Shown piece by piece: positions 54,057 to 64,000 of a DNA stretch of 64,000 bases. The position numbers and the translations under genes were made by a program. The notes beneath the pieces were generated by a model that worked only from the letters and a program-made list of their open reading frames with translations, searched no databases and was not told where the DNA came from. Source of the DNA: Coniochaeta sp. PMI_546 (taxonomy: Eukaryota > Ascomycota > Sordariomycetes > Coniochaetales > Coniochaetaceae); contig MU271150.1 in assembly GCA_021432605.1 (NCBI GenBank), positions 124,001 through 188,000 on the forward strand. Reading direction: 5' to 3'. Every line of letters begins with the position of its first letter. The stretch's first letter is position 1.

Positions 54057-56615
54057 TTAACCCCACTGTGCCAGAATCTGCTTCTTCTTCTTCTTGCCCT
54101 TCCCACTAGTTTCAGTATCTCCGTCTACATTGCTAGCCTGGCCTGCCGCTGCCGACGGCCCTTGCGTCGTAGAGCCGCCGCCTCCCCACGAGAACCCAGT
54201 GTTCTTGTTACCGCCCACATCCCTCCTCACAGCGCCTGTTCCGTAGCCAAAGATGGTCGTCAGCGGCTTCGGCGCTGCTGGCAGTGCCGGGAAGGCATCT
54301 CGGCTGTTGCCTGCGACTGGGGCAGCAGGTCTGCGATAACCGGTGCTCGTGGTCGTACCGGGCGTACCACTACGTGATGATGAGGAGGGTGCAGGAGAAG
54401 CATAGCTGAGCGAACTCCCTCCTGTGTTTGCGGTGCGGGTGGCTTGCGTGGCCGGTTTGGCTCCAGGCAATGCCGGGAAGGCGGAACTTGACGGTGCTGC
54501 CGGGGACGGCGCAACCGCACGGCTAAAGGCAGGGGCACCGCTGCTGCTGCTAGCGTTTGAGCTGGCGGCCGCAATACCTATACCACCAGCGCTGCCGCGC
54601 CGTGTACTGTTCTTCAGCCGCAGAACCCGTGTCGAGGCCTTCTGCTGCGCGGCTGCCGTGCTTGCATTGTTGGCTGCTGCTGGGCTGGCGGACGCGGCGG
54701 ACGCCCATCCGCTCGATGCAGTTGTGGCACCGTGCATACCACCGAGACCTGGGAGAGAAGGATAGTCCTCGTTGATGGCACGCCAATTTTGCCAGGCACG
54801 CAGGAGCGCGTCGCCCTTTGAGCGGTCTTCGAAGAGGTCAGCGACTTCACGGACAAGCGTTCCGAGTGCGTTCGACGATGTATCCGTGAAGAGGGCAAAG
54901 AATGAGTCAATCAATTGCGCGGCGGTCAGGGTTCCCTTGTTGTACGAGGATATGTGTGAACGGAATGTGGAGACCTTCGTCGGATCGCTACCGAGAAGAT
55001 TGGTTGCACGTTCGATTACGGCACCGTGTCTTGTGAGACGGGCACGTTGCTCTGGTGGGAGCGACGAGAGATCGCTGATACTCATGTTCTCCATCACGTC
55101 TACTAGCGGTTGTGTGTTTCGGGCAGGGTTGGCAGGGGCCGAAGGTGTGCTTGACCGTGGTGCGGCAGCAGGAGCTGAGGCACTGGACAACTGCCCACCG
55201 AATGTCCTTGTGGAGACAGACTGCGCTGAGTGAATGGCCATCTGTCGCTGGAAGGCAAGCTCGTCCCGTCGCATTGGCTGGGCGGAGCTCGCAGGCAGAG
55301 GCTCCGAATTTGGATCTCGGCCTCTGCCTCGTTGCTCTCTGGAACTCGACCCTCCTCGCCCTCCACCTCCACCTCTCCGGTCCGGATGGTATGGTTGACG
55401 CAGGTCGAAACCAGACATGTCGACAACTCTGGCATCTCGTCTTACGTCCTTGGAAAGGGAGTTTGCGTGCTCGCTGAGCTGATGAGCTTTGAGATCGATC
55501 TCCGTGTCGAAGACGACGAACTTCTTTTCGAGACATTCCCGGTCTAGACACAGGAAATGATCCTTCTGAAAATGTTTCTCAAGCGCGTTGTAGTCCTGGT
55601 AGTAATGCGGTTGCCTAGAGTCGCGTCGGTCGCAGATGAAGCACCGCTCATGCTTGTTCCTACAATGTTCATAGAGCTTATCGTCATCATAAAATCGCTC
55701 GCCACAAAAACCACAGAGCGGATGTCCCTTGAAACCCGTCTGGTCGGCTGCTCCAGGTTTGTCGTCGCCTTTCCGCATATGTTTCTCCAACTCCTTGTCC
55801 GCGAATAACTCGTGTTCGTGTGTGAAGACCTTCTTGTTACGAGTGCAGAGATCACACATTTTCTTGTGGTGAACAGACCTCACGTGCCGATGAAGATCTG
55901 GCCAGCCCAGTCCGGCAAAGTCGCAAGAGTCGTCTGGGCAATTGTAGCGGAGTAGAAGGACAGTGTCACCGACGATATCTTCGTTCGAATACTTGATACC
56001 GATGTTCTCGTCTGTACTGGTGATATCTTTGGCAGTGTAGTCGCCGAATCGTTTCGTGTTGTCGTCGGTGAAGATCACGAAGGGCGCAGGCGTCTGTATG
56101 ATATGAAGTCAGTAAAGGTCCGAGAACAAAAGTCACATGTAAACATTACGTACCCTACAATGGGGACAGTTCTTGTCCTTGTAAAGTGCTCTTAACCTTA
56201 GAGCGCAGATGTGGCAGGTGCCATGGTTGCAGGGAGCAAGGGAGATGTGGCTGATCGGATTCGCACAGATGAAGCAGACTTCGGCGTCACCATCTTCGCC
56301 GTCAGTTGCTGGCTCTTTCTTAGACTTGAAGCTCGGTACAGTTGTAGGCTGGACAGCCGAATCAGCAGTACCTGCTTCATTGCCGGGCTGCGTCGCTGAG
56401 GCTTCCGTATTCATCAAACCGCCACTGAAGTTTCCACGGCCTCGTCCACGACCTCCGCGACCAGCTCCGCTTCGTCCATCCCCTCGACCGCGGCTTCTTC
56501 CGCCTCGGCCTTGTCCTCTGCCTCTGAGTCCGTCGCCTCTCCCTCTGGAAGCTGAAGTCTGACCTGTGGGGTTGTTATCACTTCCCGTGGCAGGGACCCC
56601 GCCAGTGGCCGCCAT
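54057..56615 (-). CDS. hel2: RING/C2H2 E3 ubiquitin ligase, HEL2/ZNF598 family
   Basis: Two exons (56154-56615 and 54057-56093; 60-nt intron) give 832 residues from the ATG at 56615 (MAATGGVPATG); the ATG at 56711 is also in frame. An N-terminal RG-rich tract (RGRGDGLRGRGQGRGG and on) precedes a C3HC4 RING: CFIC, CNHGTCHIC, CPHC. The intron falls directly after the RING. Then come TPAPFVIFTDDNTKRF and a series of C2H2-like fingers (CDFAGLGWPDLHRHVRSVH, CGFCGERFYDDDKLYEHCRNKH, CFICDRRDSRQPHYYQDY). The C-terminal half is Ala/Ser-rich with repeated AFPALP motifs. Hel2/ZNF598 ubiquitinates ribosomes at collisions and starts ribosome-associated quality control. Confidence 0.92.
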
Positions 56616-58171
56616 TTCTCGACAATGCTCGTAAGTCTCGGATCGAAATTGCTCGATGGTGCGGTATCTGGGGCAAAAGCTTCGCGCGGTGATAAGCTTG
56701 AAAGCTGGCAAATGCTTGCGGGCAGAGGCTTAGAGTCACCAAGTTGGCGCCCTGAGGGAGTGGTCTAGGATTGAGTCGCTGAGGACGAAAGTTGTGATGA
56801 TGATGATGATGCTTTCCTTTTAGTTTATGGTGGGGTCAAGCTTTTAATCAGCTCCGGTGGAATTTGCTAGAGGGGCTGTTTGTTTGTCATGCTGTTTGAA
56901 CACCCTGGGGTCCCGCAAAGCGCGCGACCTTAGCTAAGGTAACACTCCCAGCTGGGGCGAAGCGTGCAATTGGCCAATCATAGATGTGCGAACATCGACT
57001 CATCGGTGCTCACTCGTGGAAAGAGTCATCCATGGAAAGAGTCAACAAGAGTGAAGGCAAGCATGGACGGGTAGGGCAGAGTCATTCGCCGCACCTTCCA
57101 CCGGATAGTACGTGGCAGTTCAACGGTGTCTGTTGACAAAAATAAGTTGCACTGACGGAACGGAAGGTTTAACCCGGGAGATGAGCGAAAAGTTGTCTTC
57201 TTACATAAGGTAGTGTGCTGGTAGAATTCGCATTTGGTGGTTGAAGCTGTATCGGGCATTGTCAACAGGCTGAACAGCCGTCAGATGTTACACAATGCCT
57301 AAAGATCAGGTTGAGGCAACGTGGATTTCCCCCGACAAGGGCATTTTCGCAAACCGAACTGACCCAACGGTGTGGTCACCGTCACAACTACAATCTGGCA
57401 GCTAATGGCCAAGTGATACAGCATTAGACTCTTCACCACGAAGTTGCATCGTAAGAATAAGGACGGGAGAATAACAATACAGGACGATTTCGACGGGACG
57501 CATTCACTTGACGGAAACGTGGATCGAAGCATTTGGAGGCATCTGATTGGCTACCGTAAACAGTGTAGGCCAACCCACACAACTGCGGCGGCCACAAGAT
57601 CGGAGCAGGGACCATTCCATTGTTTGGTGGGTCCTTCCCCAGCCACGTCTGGAGAGAGCCTCGTCTTCTTTCATCCGCGGCTGCAGCCGCGAACCTTCAG
57701 ACCCCACACTCAATCAACCCATCTGGCTGATCTCACCTGCGCTGCACCTGCTCGTTGAGTTCGGTGCTCAATGCCTCGGGGGAATAACGAGTAGCTACCT
57801 TGTCTGAAGACTTCCTCTCCTTACTCTGTCAATCGGGATTGCTTGGGCCATCCTGAGGCTCAACGTCGCATCACGATCATCCCACTCACGTCACAACTAC
57901 CTCCGAGTTCAGACCAGCTCCCGCCGCCTCTTGCGAATCCTTCCTTTACGCTCTGGTGTACAATCACAATCGCAATCACAAAAACGAGACACTCTTCGGC
58001 CTAATACCGTGTTTTGTGTGCCACACACTCGCTGACAGAGGACTGGACGTTCCAGACACTGATTCTGAACGGTGTATTTTCAGCAACGAGTCCTTGACCT
58101 GGACCTGATTCGGTACCTGGACGGTCTGAAGCAGCCCTAATAACCCGCATGTGTGGTGACCCAACGCAACC
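56616..58171. other. Divergent promoter region (HEL2 / SWIB gene)
   Basis: 1.56 kb. It contains a short (GAT)5 microsatellite at about 56796-56810. The last 400 bp before 58171 are pyrimidine-rich. No gene is supported. Confidence 0.5.
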
Positions 58172-59227
58172 ATGTCTGCTCCATGTAAGCTTCTCTTGGT
58201 GAACTCGGCTGCGCCGCCCTCGGATTGGAAAGACGTCTGGCTAACGTGAAGCAGTGAGCGCTGAGGAACAGGTGGAGTACACTCGGGTCATCGATCAGAT
58301 ACTTCACAACTCCGACTTGCAGACGGTGACCCGTAAGGCGATCATGCGAGGCTTGGAGGAAGTTGTCAATAAGGACCTAGATGATCAGAAAGTTAGTTGG
58401 TCGTTTTTCGCTTCCACTGCCAGACATACCCCAGCCCGAAAGGTGTAGCTGACGGTCTTTTACAACGGCAGAAAGCCATCAAGGAGCTCATTACCGCTCG
58501 TTTCGACGCTATCTCCGCTGAGACGATTCCCAGCCCACCCTCTCCAGCCGCCGAGGTCAAGGACGAAGCCAACGGCCATACCACTTCGGGGCAAAGCGAT
58601 GACAGTGCAGGCACAAGTCCAGACTTCGATGCTCACGGCGACGGGGAGATTCAAGTTGCCACTCAGCCCGCGAAAAAGAAGCAGAAGCGAGAGAGCTCAA
58701 CCGATGCGGATGCGCGACTGGCCGCCGAGCTGCAAGCCCAAGAGGAGGCGTTAGCCCGTGGTAGGACGACACGCGGCGCTGGCACTACGAAAGGCTCCAA
58801 GAAAGCCAAACCTAAGACTAAAACACCTAAGAAGAAGAGCGCCAAGCGCGTTCGCGACGACAGCGACGGTGACCTTTCCGGCACTGAGTCTGGCGAGAAG
58901 CCGAAGAGGAAGGCTGGCGGTGGATTCCAGAAGCCCTTCAACTTGAGCTCCCCGCTGATCGAGCTCTGTGGCGTGGAGCAGGTATGTGGATGTTGCTGCA
59001 GCCCATGCGCGGATGTGCTATCTAACAGTCTCGTCCAGCTGTCACGACCTCAAGTCGTCAAGAAACTATGGGAGCATATCAAAGCCAATGACCTGCAAGA
59101 CCCGGCAGACAAACGACGAATTCTCTGTGATGACAAGATGGCAGCGATTTTCAAGGTCGACAAAGTCGATATGTTCCAAATGAACAAGCTTATCGGCAAC
59201 CACCTCTACCCAATTGAGGCCGAGTAA
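58172..59227 (+). CDS. DEK_C / SWIB-MDM2 domain chromatin protein (Tri1/UAF30-like)
   Basis: Four exons (58172-58184, 58255-58391, 58472-58981, 59039-59227) give 282 residues. The first exon encodes only MSAP plus one base. The N-terminal DEK_C-like helix bundle is LSAEEQVEYTRVIDQILHN, then TVTRKAIMRGLEEVVNKDL. The middle is a basic, low-complexity nuclear linker (KKKQKRES, KKAKPKTKTPKKKSAKR). The C-terminal SWIB domain is GGGFQKPFNLSSPLIEL and LSRPQVVKKLWEHIKANDLQ with DKRRILCDDKMAAIF. Yeast relatives are Tri1 and Uaf30, the latter in the RNA polymerase I upstream activating factor. Domain order supports a chromatin or Pol I role, but which orthologue cannot be decided. Confidence 0.88.
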
Positions 59228-59998
59228 CTCCCCTTTATGAGACAGCTGCAGACGGAGCAAACCAGCGATTGGATAGCTGCGGCGCTACCTCTGGATTTGG
59301 CTTTGGAGTCATGAAATGGCGTTGGATTTCGGAACGTGCTGGGCGTTTACTTGGTGGGATCTCTGCATCCAGCTCACTACAGGCGCAGGATATGGCATTG
59401 GCTTTGCCCGGTGATGTCGTCGGCTCAATCATCTTGATGAGCCTTTCCGTGCTCGGATCTGGTCCGGCCATGTTTATGGCATTTTATAGCTGCGCGGTTC
59501 CTTTTGCGGCAATGGACTTCATGTTCCTAGCCGCTCATTTACGGCTGGTAGGGTACACACATGCCGCTTTTTCGTTGCTATATCGCCCGACAGGTTTCCT
59601 GATTTGACGCGCCCGAATTGGTGGGTTGGATATTTACTCTACCTAAGTATACTTAGTTCCCAACACAGAACTGAGGTAGATAGTCAAAAGCGAATCAAGC
59701 GATGGTCAGTTCGGCACGCTCTCTCCCGAGTGAGAACGCTCCACCCCTGAATGTCAATAATGACGTATTGGTGATGAAGGCATGCACTCCCTCCTTGCAT
59801 AAGGTACCTAATTAACGTACACTTCAATTTCGTTGAGACAAGAATCAATTCTTGTAAGTTCTACTTGCTCAAGAAACCGACTTTTCTGTCTCATCCCGAT
59901 ATATGACCAGTAGCTTCCTGCTCTTGACAACACATCGATCTATAAGCTCACCAAGTCCAATCAAGTTCCAGCGACATCGCCAAAGATCATCACACACC
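59228..59998. other. Intergenic region
   Basis: 771 bp. A 112-codon ORF at 59269-59607 lacks an ATG near its start and is taken as 3' flank. Confidence 0.5.
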
Positions 59999-60910
59999 AT
60001 GGCTCACTCAAAACCGCGAAACATTGTCCTTACTGGCGGAGCGCGAGGGATCGGAAGAGCCCTCGCCCGCCACCTGTATCTGGCAGGGCATAAGCTCTTC
60101 CTGATTGACGTCGACGGTGACGAGCTCTCACACACAGTCAATGTGCACCTCCCCTCGGTCCTCCAATCTCAATCGCGGTCACAATCTCAGGACAAGTCAT
60201 CCTCCAACAGATTATCGAGCTGCACAGCCGACCTCCGCGACGTGAAGGTAATCCAATCCGCCATTCAGCAAGCCGCAAAATTCCTCGACGGCCGGATCGA
60301 CGTGCTCATCAACAATGCCGGCATTGCGCGACCGATGTGGACCGAGAGCAAGACGATGGAAGACGACGTGCTGGACGAGTGGCAGGCGTACGTCGAGACG
60401 AATCTCACCGCGCCATTCGTTATTTCGCGTGCATGTATCCCGTACATGAAGTCCGCGGATAAGAGCGGCCAAGGAGAGGGTATTCTCAGCAGAGAGGCTA
60501 GCGGGAGTGGCGAGCTTGACCGCACGCCGAGTGCGTGTATCATCAACATCTCGTCGTTCCGAGCGCGTCAGAGCCAGGCCAACTGCGAGGGATACGGCGC
60601 TACCAAGGCCGGACTACTCGGTCTCACGCACGCGATGGCCATATCGGGAGCGCAATGGGGAATCAGGTCGAACGCCATCTTGCCTGGGTATATCGAGGTC
60701 AAGCACGAGTGCAAGGAAGGCGACGAGGAGGGCAAGAAGTGGGCCGAAAATGTGGACGAGGCGAGACACAGGAAGCACCCAGTTGGGCGTGTCGGATATG
60801 GGGAGGATATTGCCAAAACAGTGGACTGGTTGATGGATGCTGGATTTGTGACGGGACAGGAGATCGTTGTTGACGGTGGTGTAAGCAAGATTAAGTACGA
60901 GTCATCGTAA
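59999..60910 (+). CDS. Short-chain dehydrogenase/reductase (classical)
   Basis: Intronless 303-residue enzyme from the ATG at 59999 (CACCATGG context). An in-frame ATG at 59903 would add 32 Ser/Arg-rich residues, which could be a mitochondrial leader but is less likely. Motifs: LTGGARGIGRALA (cofactor loop), CTADLRD, INNAGIARP, INISSF (catalytic Ser) and YGATKAG (catalytic Tyr and Lys). It ends with the GFVTGQEIVVDGG typical of classical SDRs. An extra loop (KSADKSGQGEGILSREASG) precedes the catalytic Ser. The substrate is unknown. Confidence 0.88.
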   Translation: MAHSKPRNIVLTGGARGIGRALARHLYLAGHKLFLIDVDGDELSHTVNVHLPSVLQSQSRSQSQDKSSSNRLSSCTADLRDVKVIQSAIQQAAKFLDGRIDVLINNAGIARPMWTESKTMEDDVLDEWQAYVETNLTAPFVISRACIPYMKSADKSGQGEGILSREASGSGELDRTPSACIINISSFRARQSQANCEGYGATKAGLLGLTHAMAISGAQWGIRSNAILPGYIEVKHECKEGDEEGKKWAENVDEARHRKHPVGRVGYGEDIAKTVDWLMDAGFVTGQEIVVDGGVSKIKYESS

Positions 60911-61578
60911 GGTGAAGTAGGACTGCCACAATGTTAGATGATATATGACCATTCAGAACATTATCCCATATACCACCGTATTTGCATGCTTAGCACTCAT
61001 CTCAATGCAGTGGTTCTTCAGAGGTGCCTCTGATTTCGGCTCTTTTAGTATAAACTCGTTGGTCGTGTCTGTTCACCTTCCAATGGCCTATCGCCGTGCC
61101 GTGGATAGACTTGAAATAGTCGTGGCGCCTCCAGACCTGGTAGGATACTGCATCTGCTTGGAACAAACCAGATGCTGTTCCATGGAATGTGTCGCATGTA
61201 GCTTTCTCGTTGAAGCAGTTGTCCATCAACATATGCGCGGGAGACGTGCTACATTCCGAGTTCTGTCGTCGAGCTTTCCGCATCAGACGCATTGTAGCAA
61301 GTTTGTTGTCGGACACCTCCAACGATTCATGAATCTGAGCATCTACGCCGGTATGACGGTACCAAAGAAACACTCTTCTTCATGCGATACAACTTTGAAA
61401 TTGGACTGTATTTCTTGACGCCCTAGCATAAAACATAAAAAAGAGACCTTGGGTATCCCCTCCTGCAGCGCAAAATATAACGCGAGCTGCTGAACCCAGT
61501 CCTTTTCTTCCGGCCATCAAGTTTACTTGAAGCCTGGATCGAATAATCAAACCATCCTACACAAAACCATCCTACACA
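60911..61578. other. Convergent intergenic region
   Basis: 668 bp with no supported gene. Confidence 0.5.
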
Positions 61579-61953
61579 TCACCAACCCAATATGTTGAAG
61601 ATGCTTTTCCTTGGGTCTGACTGGCCCTCGAAGACCTTGTTTCTCGAAGCCTCACTTTCTGGGCTCTTGTATTGTGCGAAGTATCGGTCCATTGCTCGCG
61701 ATTCTTGACGCAGCTGTGTCCTGACGTACATTCCCACGGCGGAGACTATTCAATGATGTGTTAGTTTCCTATATAGCCACATATGGCCCCGGGGGATATG
61801 CTTCAGCTTACCAGCTCCGATAACAACCACGGCAGGGAGGACACTGGGTGACGTTAGTTTCTGGACGCATAATCACGAAATTGTACCCAGAGGTAGTTCA
61901 GGGGCTACTCACCGTGGGACTGAAGCAGGAACTCTTGCTATTTGGCTGGCCAT
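61579..61953 (-). CDS. Small single-span membrane protein, 79 residues
   Basis: Three exons (61913-61953, 61812-61843, 61579-61745) with 69- and 66-nt GT-AG introns give 79 residues. Both junctions are in phase, with GTGAGT and GTAAGC donors and CTAAC branch sites. The product is MASQIARVPASVPR, a hydrophobic helix VLPAVVVIGAVSAVGMYV, then a charged tail (RTQLRQESRAMDRYFAQY, KSPESEASRNKVFEG) ending ILGW. A basic N-terminus before one helix would suit a small inner-mitochondrial-membrane protein. No family was recognised. The middle exon is only 32 nt, so ORF-based calling misses the gene. Confidence 0.65.
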
Positions 61954-62962
61954 GATGTTTTTTGGTGCTATCTGCTGACGTCTAAGAGGCAGATGAGTTT
62001 GCAATGTGCAGGCGCGTAGAATTATGCTTTTTGAGATTATGATATTGCTCTTGAGATTGATTTTCATCTAAACTCGTCTATCTGCTACCTGGGAACATGA
62101 AACCATTTATAGATGCCATGCTGCCTGCACATCTCGATCAATTGTTCACCGTTGTGCGATGGTCGCATGTTGGTGTTTATCGTTGTGCGATAGTCGCATG
62201 TCGGTGGTTCGAGGCTGTCGTCGTGCTCAGTCGACGGTGGTCTGATCGGACCAGCCCAGTGTTGGCTGGAGCGGGGAGCTTTCCGAACCATGGCGGAATT
62301 TCTCGGATGCATAACCCTAACCCTTGTGAAACATAAGATCCACGAATCCTTCACCGTCCTTCACGCTTGATAGGCGCGGAGCAATGACTGAAAGGTTCCC
62401 TAGACCGGGCTTGGACCTGAACCCTCCTCTTCACATCAAAGATTATCATGTTGCACTGGCTTCTAGTAAAGTCCTATCTTTTTCGCATTGTAAACGGAAT
62501 TGAAGGAGTCGCTCGTATTCGTCGATAGCTTTACAAGGTCAAATAGCTACGCCGAGAACCGAGCAACACGCCTACCGTGCGGTGCAACAATTCAGCAGCT
62601 ACCTTAGCCAAGATGTTGTTTTCATGGGACGCCAGAAGACGCTCGAAGACATGCGCATCGTAACATAAGCTTTTCTCAAGCGGCAATCACAGATTCAAGG
62701 AACAATGCAGGGACAATTATACAGCAACCCCTGTGCGGCCGCTGACAGCTTACACTTTTGTGTAAGATGAGAGAGAGGCTTACGCCAGGGTGCCAGGACT
62801 GTGGCTTAGCCCTCGTGCCAATTGCCCAAACCCTCGATGCTTGTCAGCTGAATCATCAAGCTGATGTTTACTCCATAAGCCAGAGCAGCGATTTTTTTGC
62901 GCGTGTATCAAGCTCTTCCTGTTCGTATTTGCACTCAATTCAATCACAAAACACTGCACGTC
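61954..62962. other. Divergent promoter region
   Basis: 1.01 kb. Telomere-like AACCCTAACCC lies at 62313-62323. A direct repeat of about 20 bp (GTTGTGCGATGGTCGCATGT / GTTGTGCGATAGTCGCATGT, 62152-62202) is also seen. No gene. Confidence 0.5.
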
Positions 62963-64000
62963 ATGTCGGATTCTATACATTGGGTGGCTACTCACCCCTT
63001 AACCCTGATGGCGGCCGAGCTCGTCCATGCCGCGATCATGATGGGGTTCACCTCTTCCAACTCCTTCTGGCGCGACGCAACTTTACCGTTTCCGTTGTGG
63101 ATAATATGGATCGGCACTCGGGAGAGTCGTGTAGGAACACATGGCACCATGATTCACCCTTTGGTCACTGGATATGCCGTTACGTACGTGCTCGACTATG
63201 TCGACCGCGTCCTGCTGCAGAGATGGGCTTTCGAAGCCGGGGGACCTACAAAAAGGTTTGACCCTAATAATGAAACAAATGGCGGCGCAACGAAGAAGGA
63301 GACTCGAGGATCAACAGGCCTCACAAGCTCTCTGTGGGCAAGGCTTATGTTTGGATTCGACGCTGCCACTTCTCGTCGACACCTCAACACACCTTACGAG
63401 GTGAAAAACTGTCGTCACTTTTCCGCAAAGGATGAGAGCTACGTCCCGTCTCGGTCAAAATTCGTCCTTGGAGCGCTTGGAAGTTTCATCGCTTGTTATT
63501 TGTTCATCGACATCAACGACGCAAATGCCCAATCAGACCAAGACACCGCGCTCTTCGCCCCAGATAAGGTGCCCTTTTTCTCTCGATTGGGTGATGTCAC
63601 TCCTGAAGAACTTGCTGTGAGATTCATCATCCCGCCCATCATTTGGGCAACGTCATACAGCATGATCCAGATGACGTACGACTTGATGAGTATCGTCGCC
63701 GTGAGCTTGCGGATCACCAATGTGAAGAGTTGGAGGCCGGTATTCGGTTCGATATGGGATGCGTATACGGTTCGCAAGTTCTGGGGGTACGTTGCCACGT
63801 GTCATCCTTCCCAGACAGAACTACTTTTGATCTGACGTCAGCTTCGTTGCGCAGGAATTTCTGGCATCAACAGCTCCGCGACCTTCTCAACGACCCGGCA
63901 ACGATCATTACGCACCAAATCCTGCACTTACCTGTGAGCGGGCTCGTCCAGAGGTACACCAAAATTGTGATAGCCTTTTTCATATCTGGAGTGGTGCACC
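62963..64000 (+). CDS. Wax synthase-like membrane-bound acyltransferase, 3' truncated by the window
   Basis: Exon 1 is 62963-63786 and exon 2 runs from 63855 past the window end, joined by a 68-nt intron. About 323 residues are visible. The polytopic membrane protein begins MSDSIHWVATHPLTLMAAEL. The characteristic wax-synthase-domain region is SWRPVFGSIWDAYTVRKFWG/NFWHQQLRDLLN, where a conserved FWH precedes the helix carrying the catalytic His in this family; LVQRYTKIVIAFFISGVVH follows, with that His. Fungal members acylate alcohols or act as acetyltransferases in terpenoid pathways. No terpene cyclase is in this window. The start is the ATG at 62963; an upstream in-frame start at 62897 is non-ATG. 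Confidence 0.82.

Noticed and set aside
59269-59607. 112-codon ORF after the SWIB gene, hydrophobic in part
   Set aside because: It lacks an ATG at its beginning and no family pattern is seen. It fits the 3' flank.
1-64000. CRISPR arrays, bacterial operons, intact transposons or viral elements
   Set aside because: None was seen. The only tandem repeat of note is the in-frame minisatellite at 35191-35586, and no transposase or reverse transcriptase motif was recognised.

Overview
The window is nuclear DNA of a filamentous ascomycete (Pezizomycotina). Most genes are split by many short introns (about 53-80 nt) with GT-AG ends and CTAAC/CTGAC-like branch sites. The gene set fits: a LaeA-like methyltransferase, three Zn2Cys6 regulators, CBM1- and CBM18-bearing secreted proteins, a GH5 endoglucanase, an AA12-like PQQ dehydrogenase, and single-copy housekeeping genes (CCT2, IRE1, HEL2/ZNF598, a PMC1-type Ca2+-ATPase). 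A species cannot be named from the sequence. The carbohydrate-active and small secreted proteins suggest a saprotroph or plant associate.

Layout. 0-2.6 kb: the 3' end of CCT2, a dual-specificity phosphatase and a Tmt1-like methyltransferase. 3.1-7.0 kb: a Zn2Cys6 regulator converging on a ten-exon LaeA-like methyltransferase. 7.0-9.4 kb: gene-free. 9.4-16.6 kb: a compact set of cytochrome P450, alpha/beta hydrolase, monocarboxylate-type MFS carrier and Zn2Cys6 regulator. It has no PKS, NRPS or terpene backbone gene, and the carrier and regulator diverge from a 378-bp promoter holding three copies of one CCG..CGG element. 17-19 kb: an SR-rich protein and an SDR. 19.9-25.4 kb: a third Zn2Cys6 regulator, an AA12-like sugar dehydrogenase and a small cysteine-rich secreted protein. 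26-33 kb: the Ca2+-ATPase, a flavocytochrome b2-like enzyme ending in SRL, and an intron-containing tRNA-Phe. 34-37.6 kb: a secreted CBM18-Thr repeat-CBM1 protein beside a CBM1-GH5 endoglucanase. 38.8-42.5 kb: IRE1. 42.5-47.8 kb: gene-poor, with a decayed ORF, a pyrimidine-rich leader-like tract and one doubtful small gene. 47.9-49.9 kb: a dienelactone hydrolase-like/SnoaL-like protein and a TMEM205-like membrane protein. 50.9-53.7 kb: two convergent, related secreted proteins resembling CVNH lectins. 54-64 kb: HEL2, a DEK_C/SWIB protein, an SDR, a 79-residue membrane protein, and the 5' part of a wax synthase-like acyltransferase that runs off the window.

The P450, hydrolase, carrier and regulator look like a small uptake-and-oxidation module. 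The CBM proteins, GH5, AA12 and cysteine-rich protein are extracellular. IRE1, the Ca2+-ATPase and HEL2 are secretory, ionic and translational quality-control housekeeping. All splice models were read by eye from consensus sites, phase agreement and family motifs. No search or RNA data were available.
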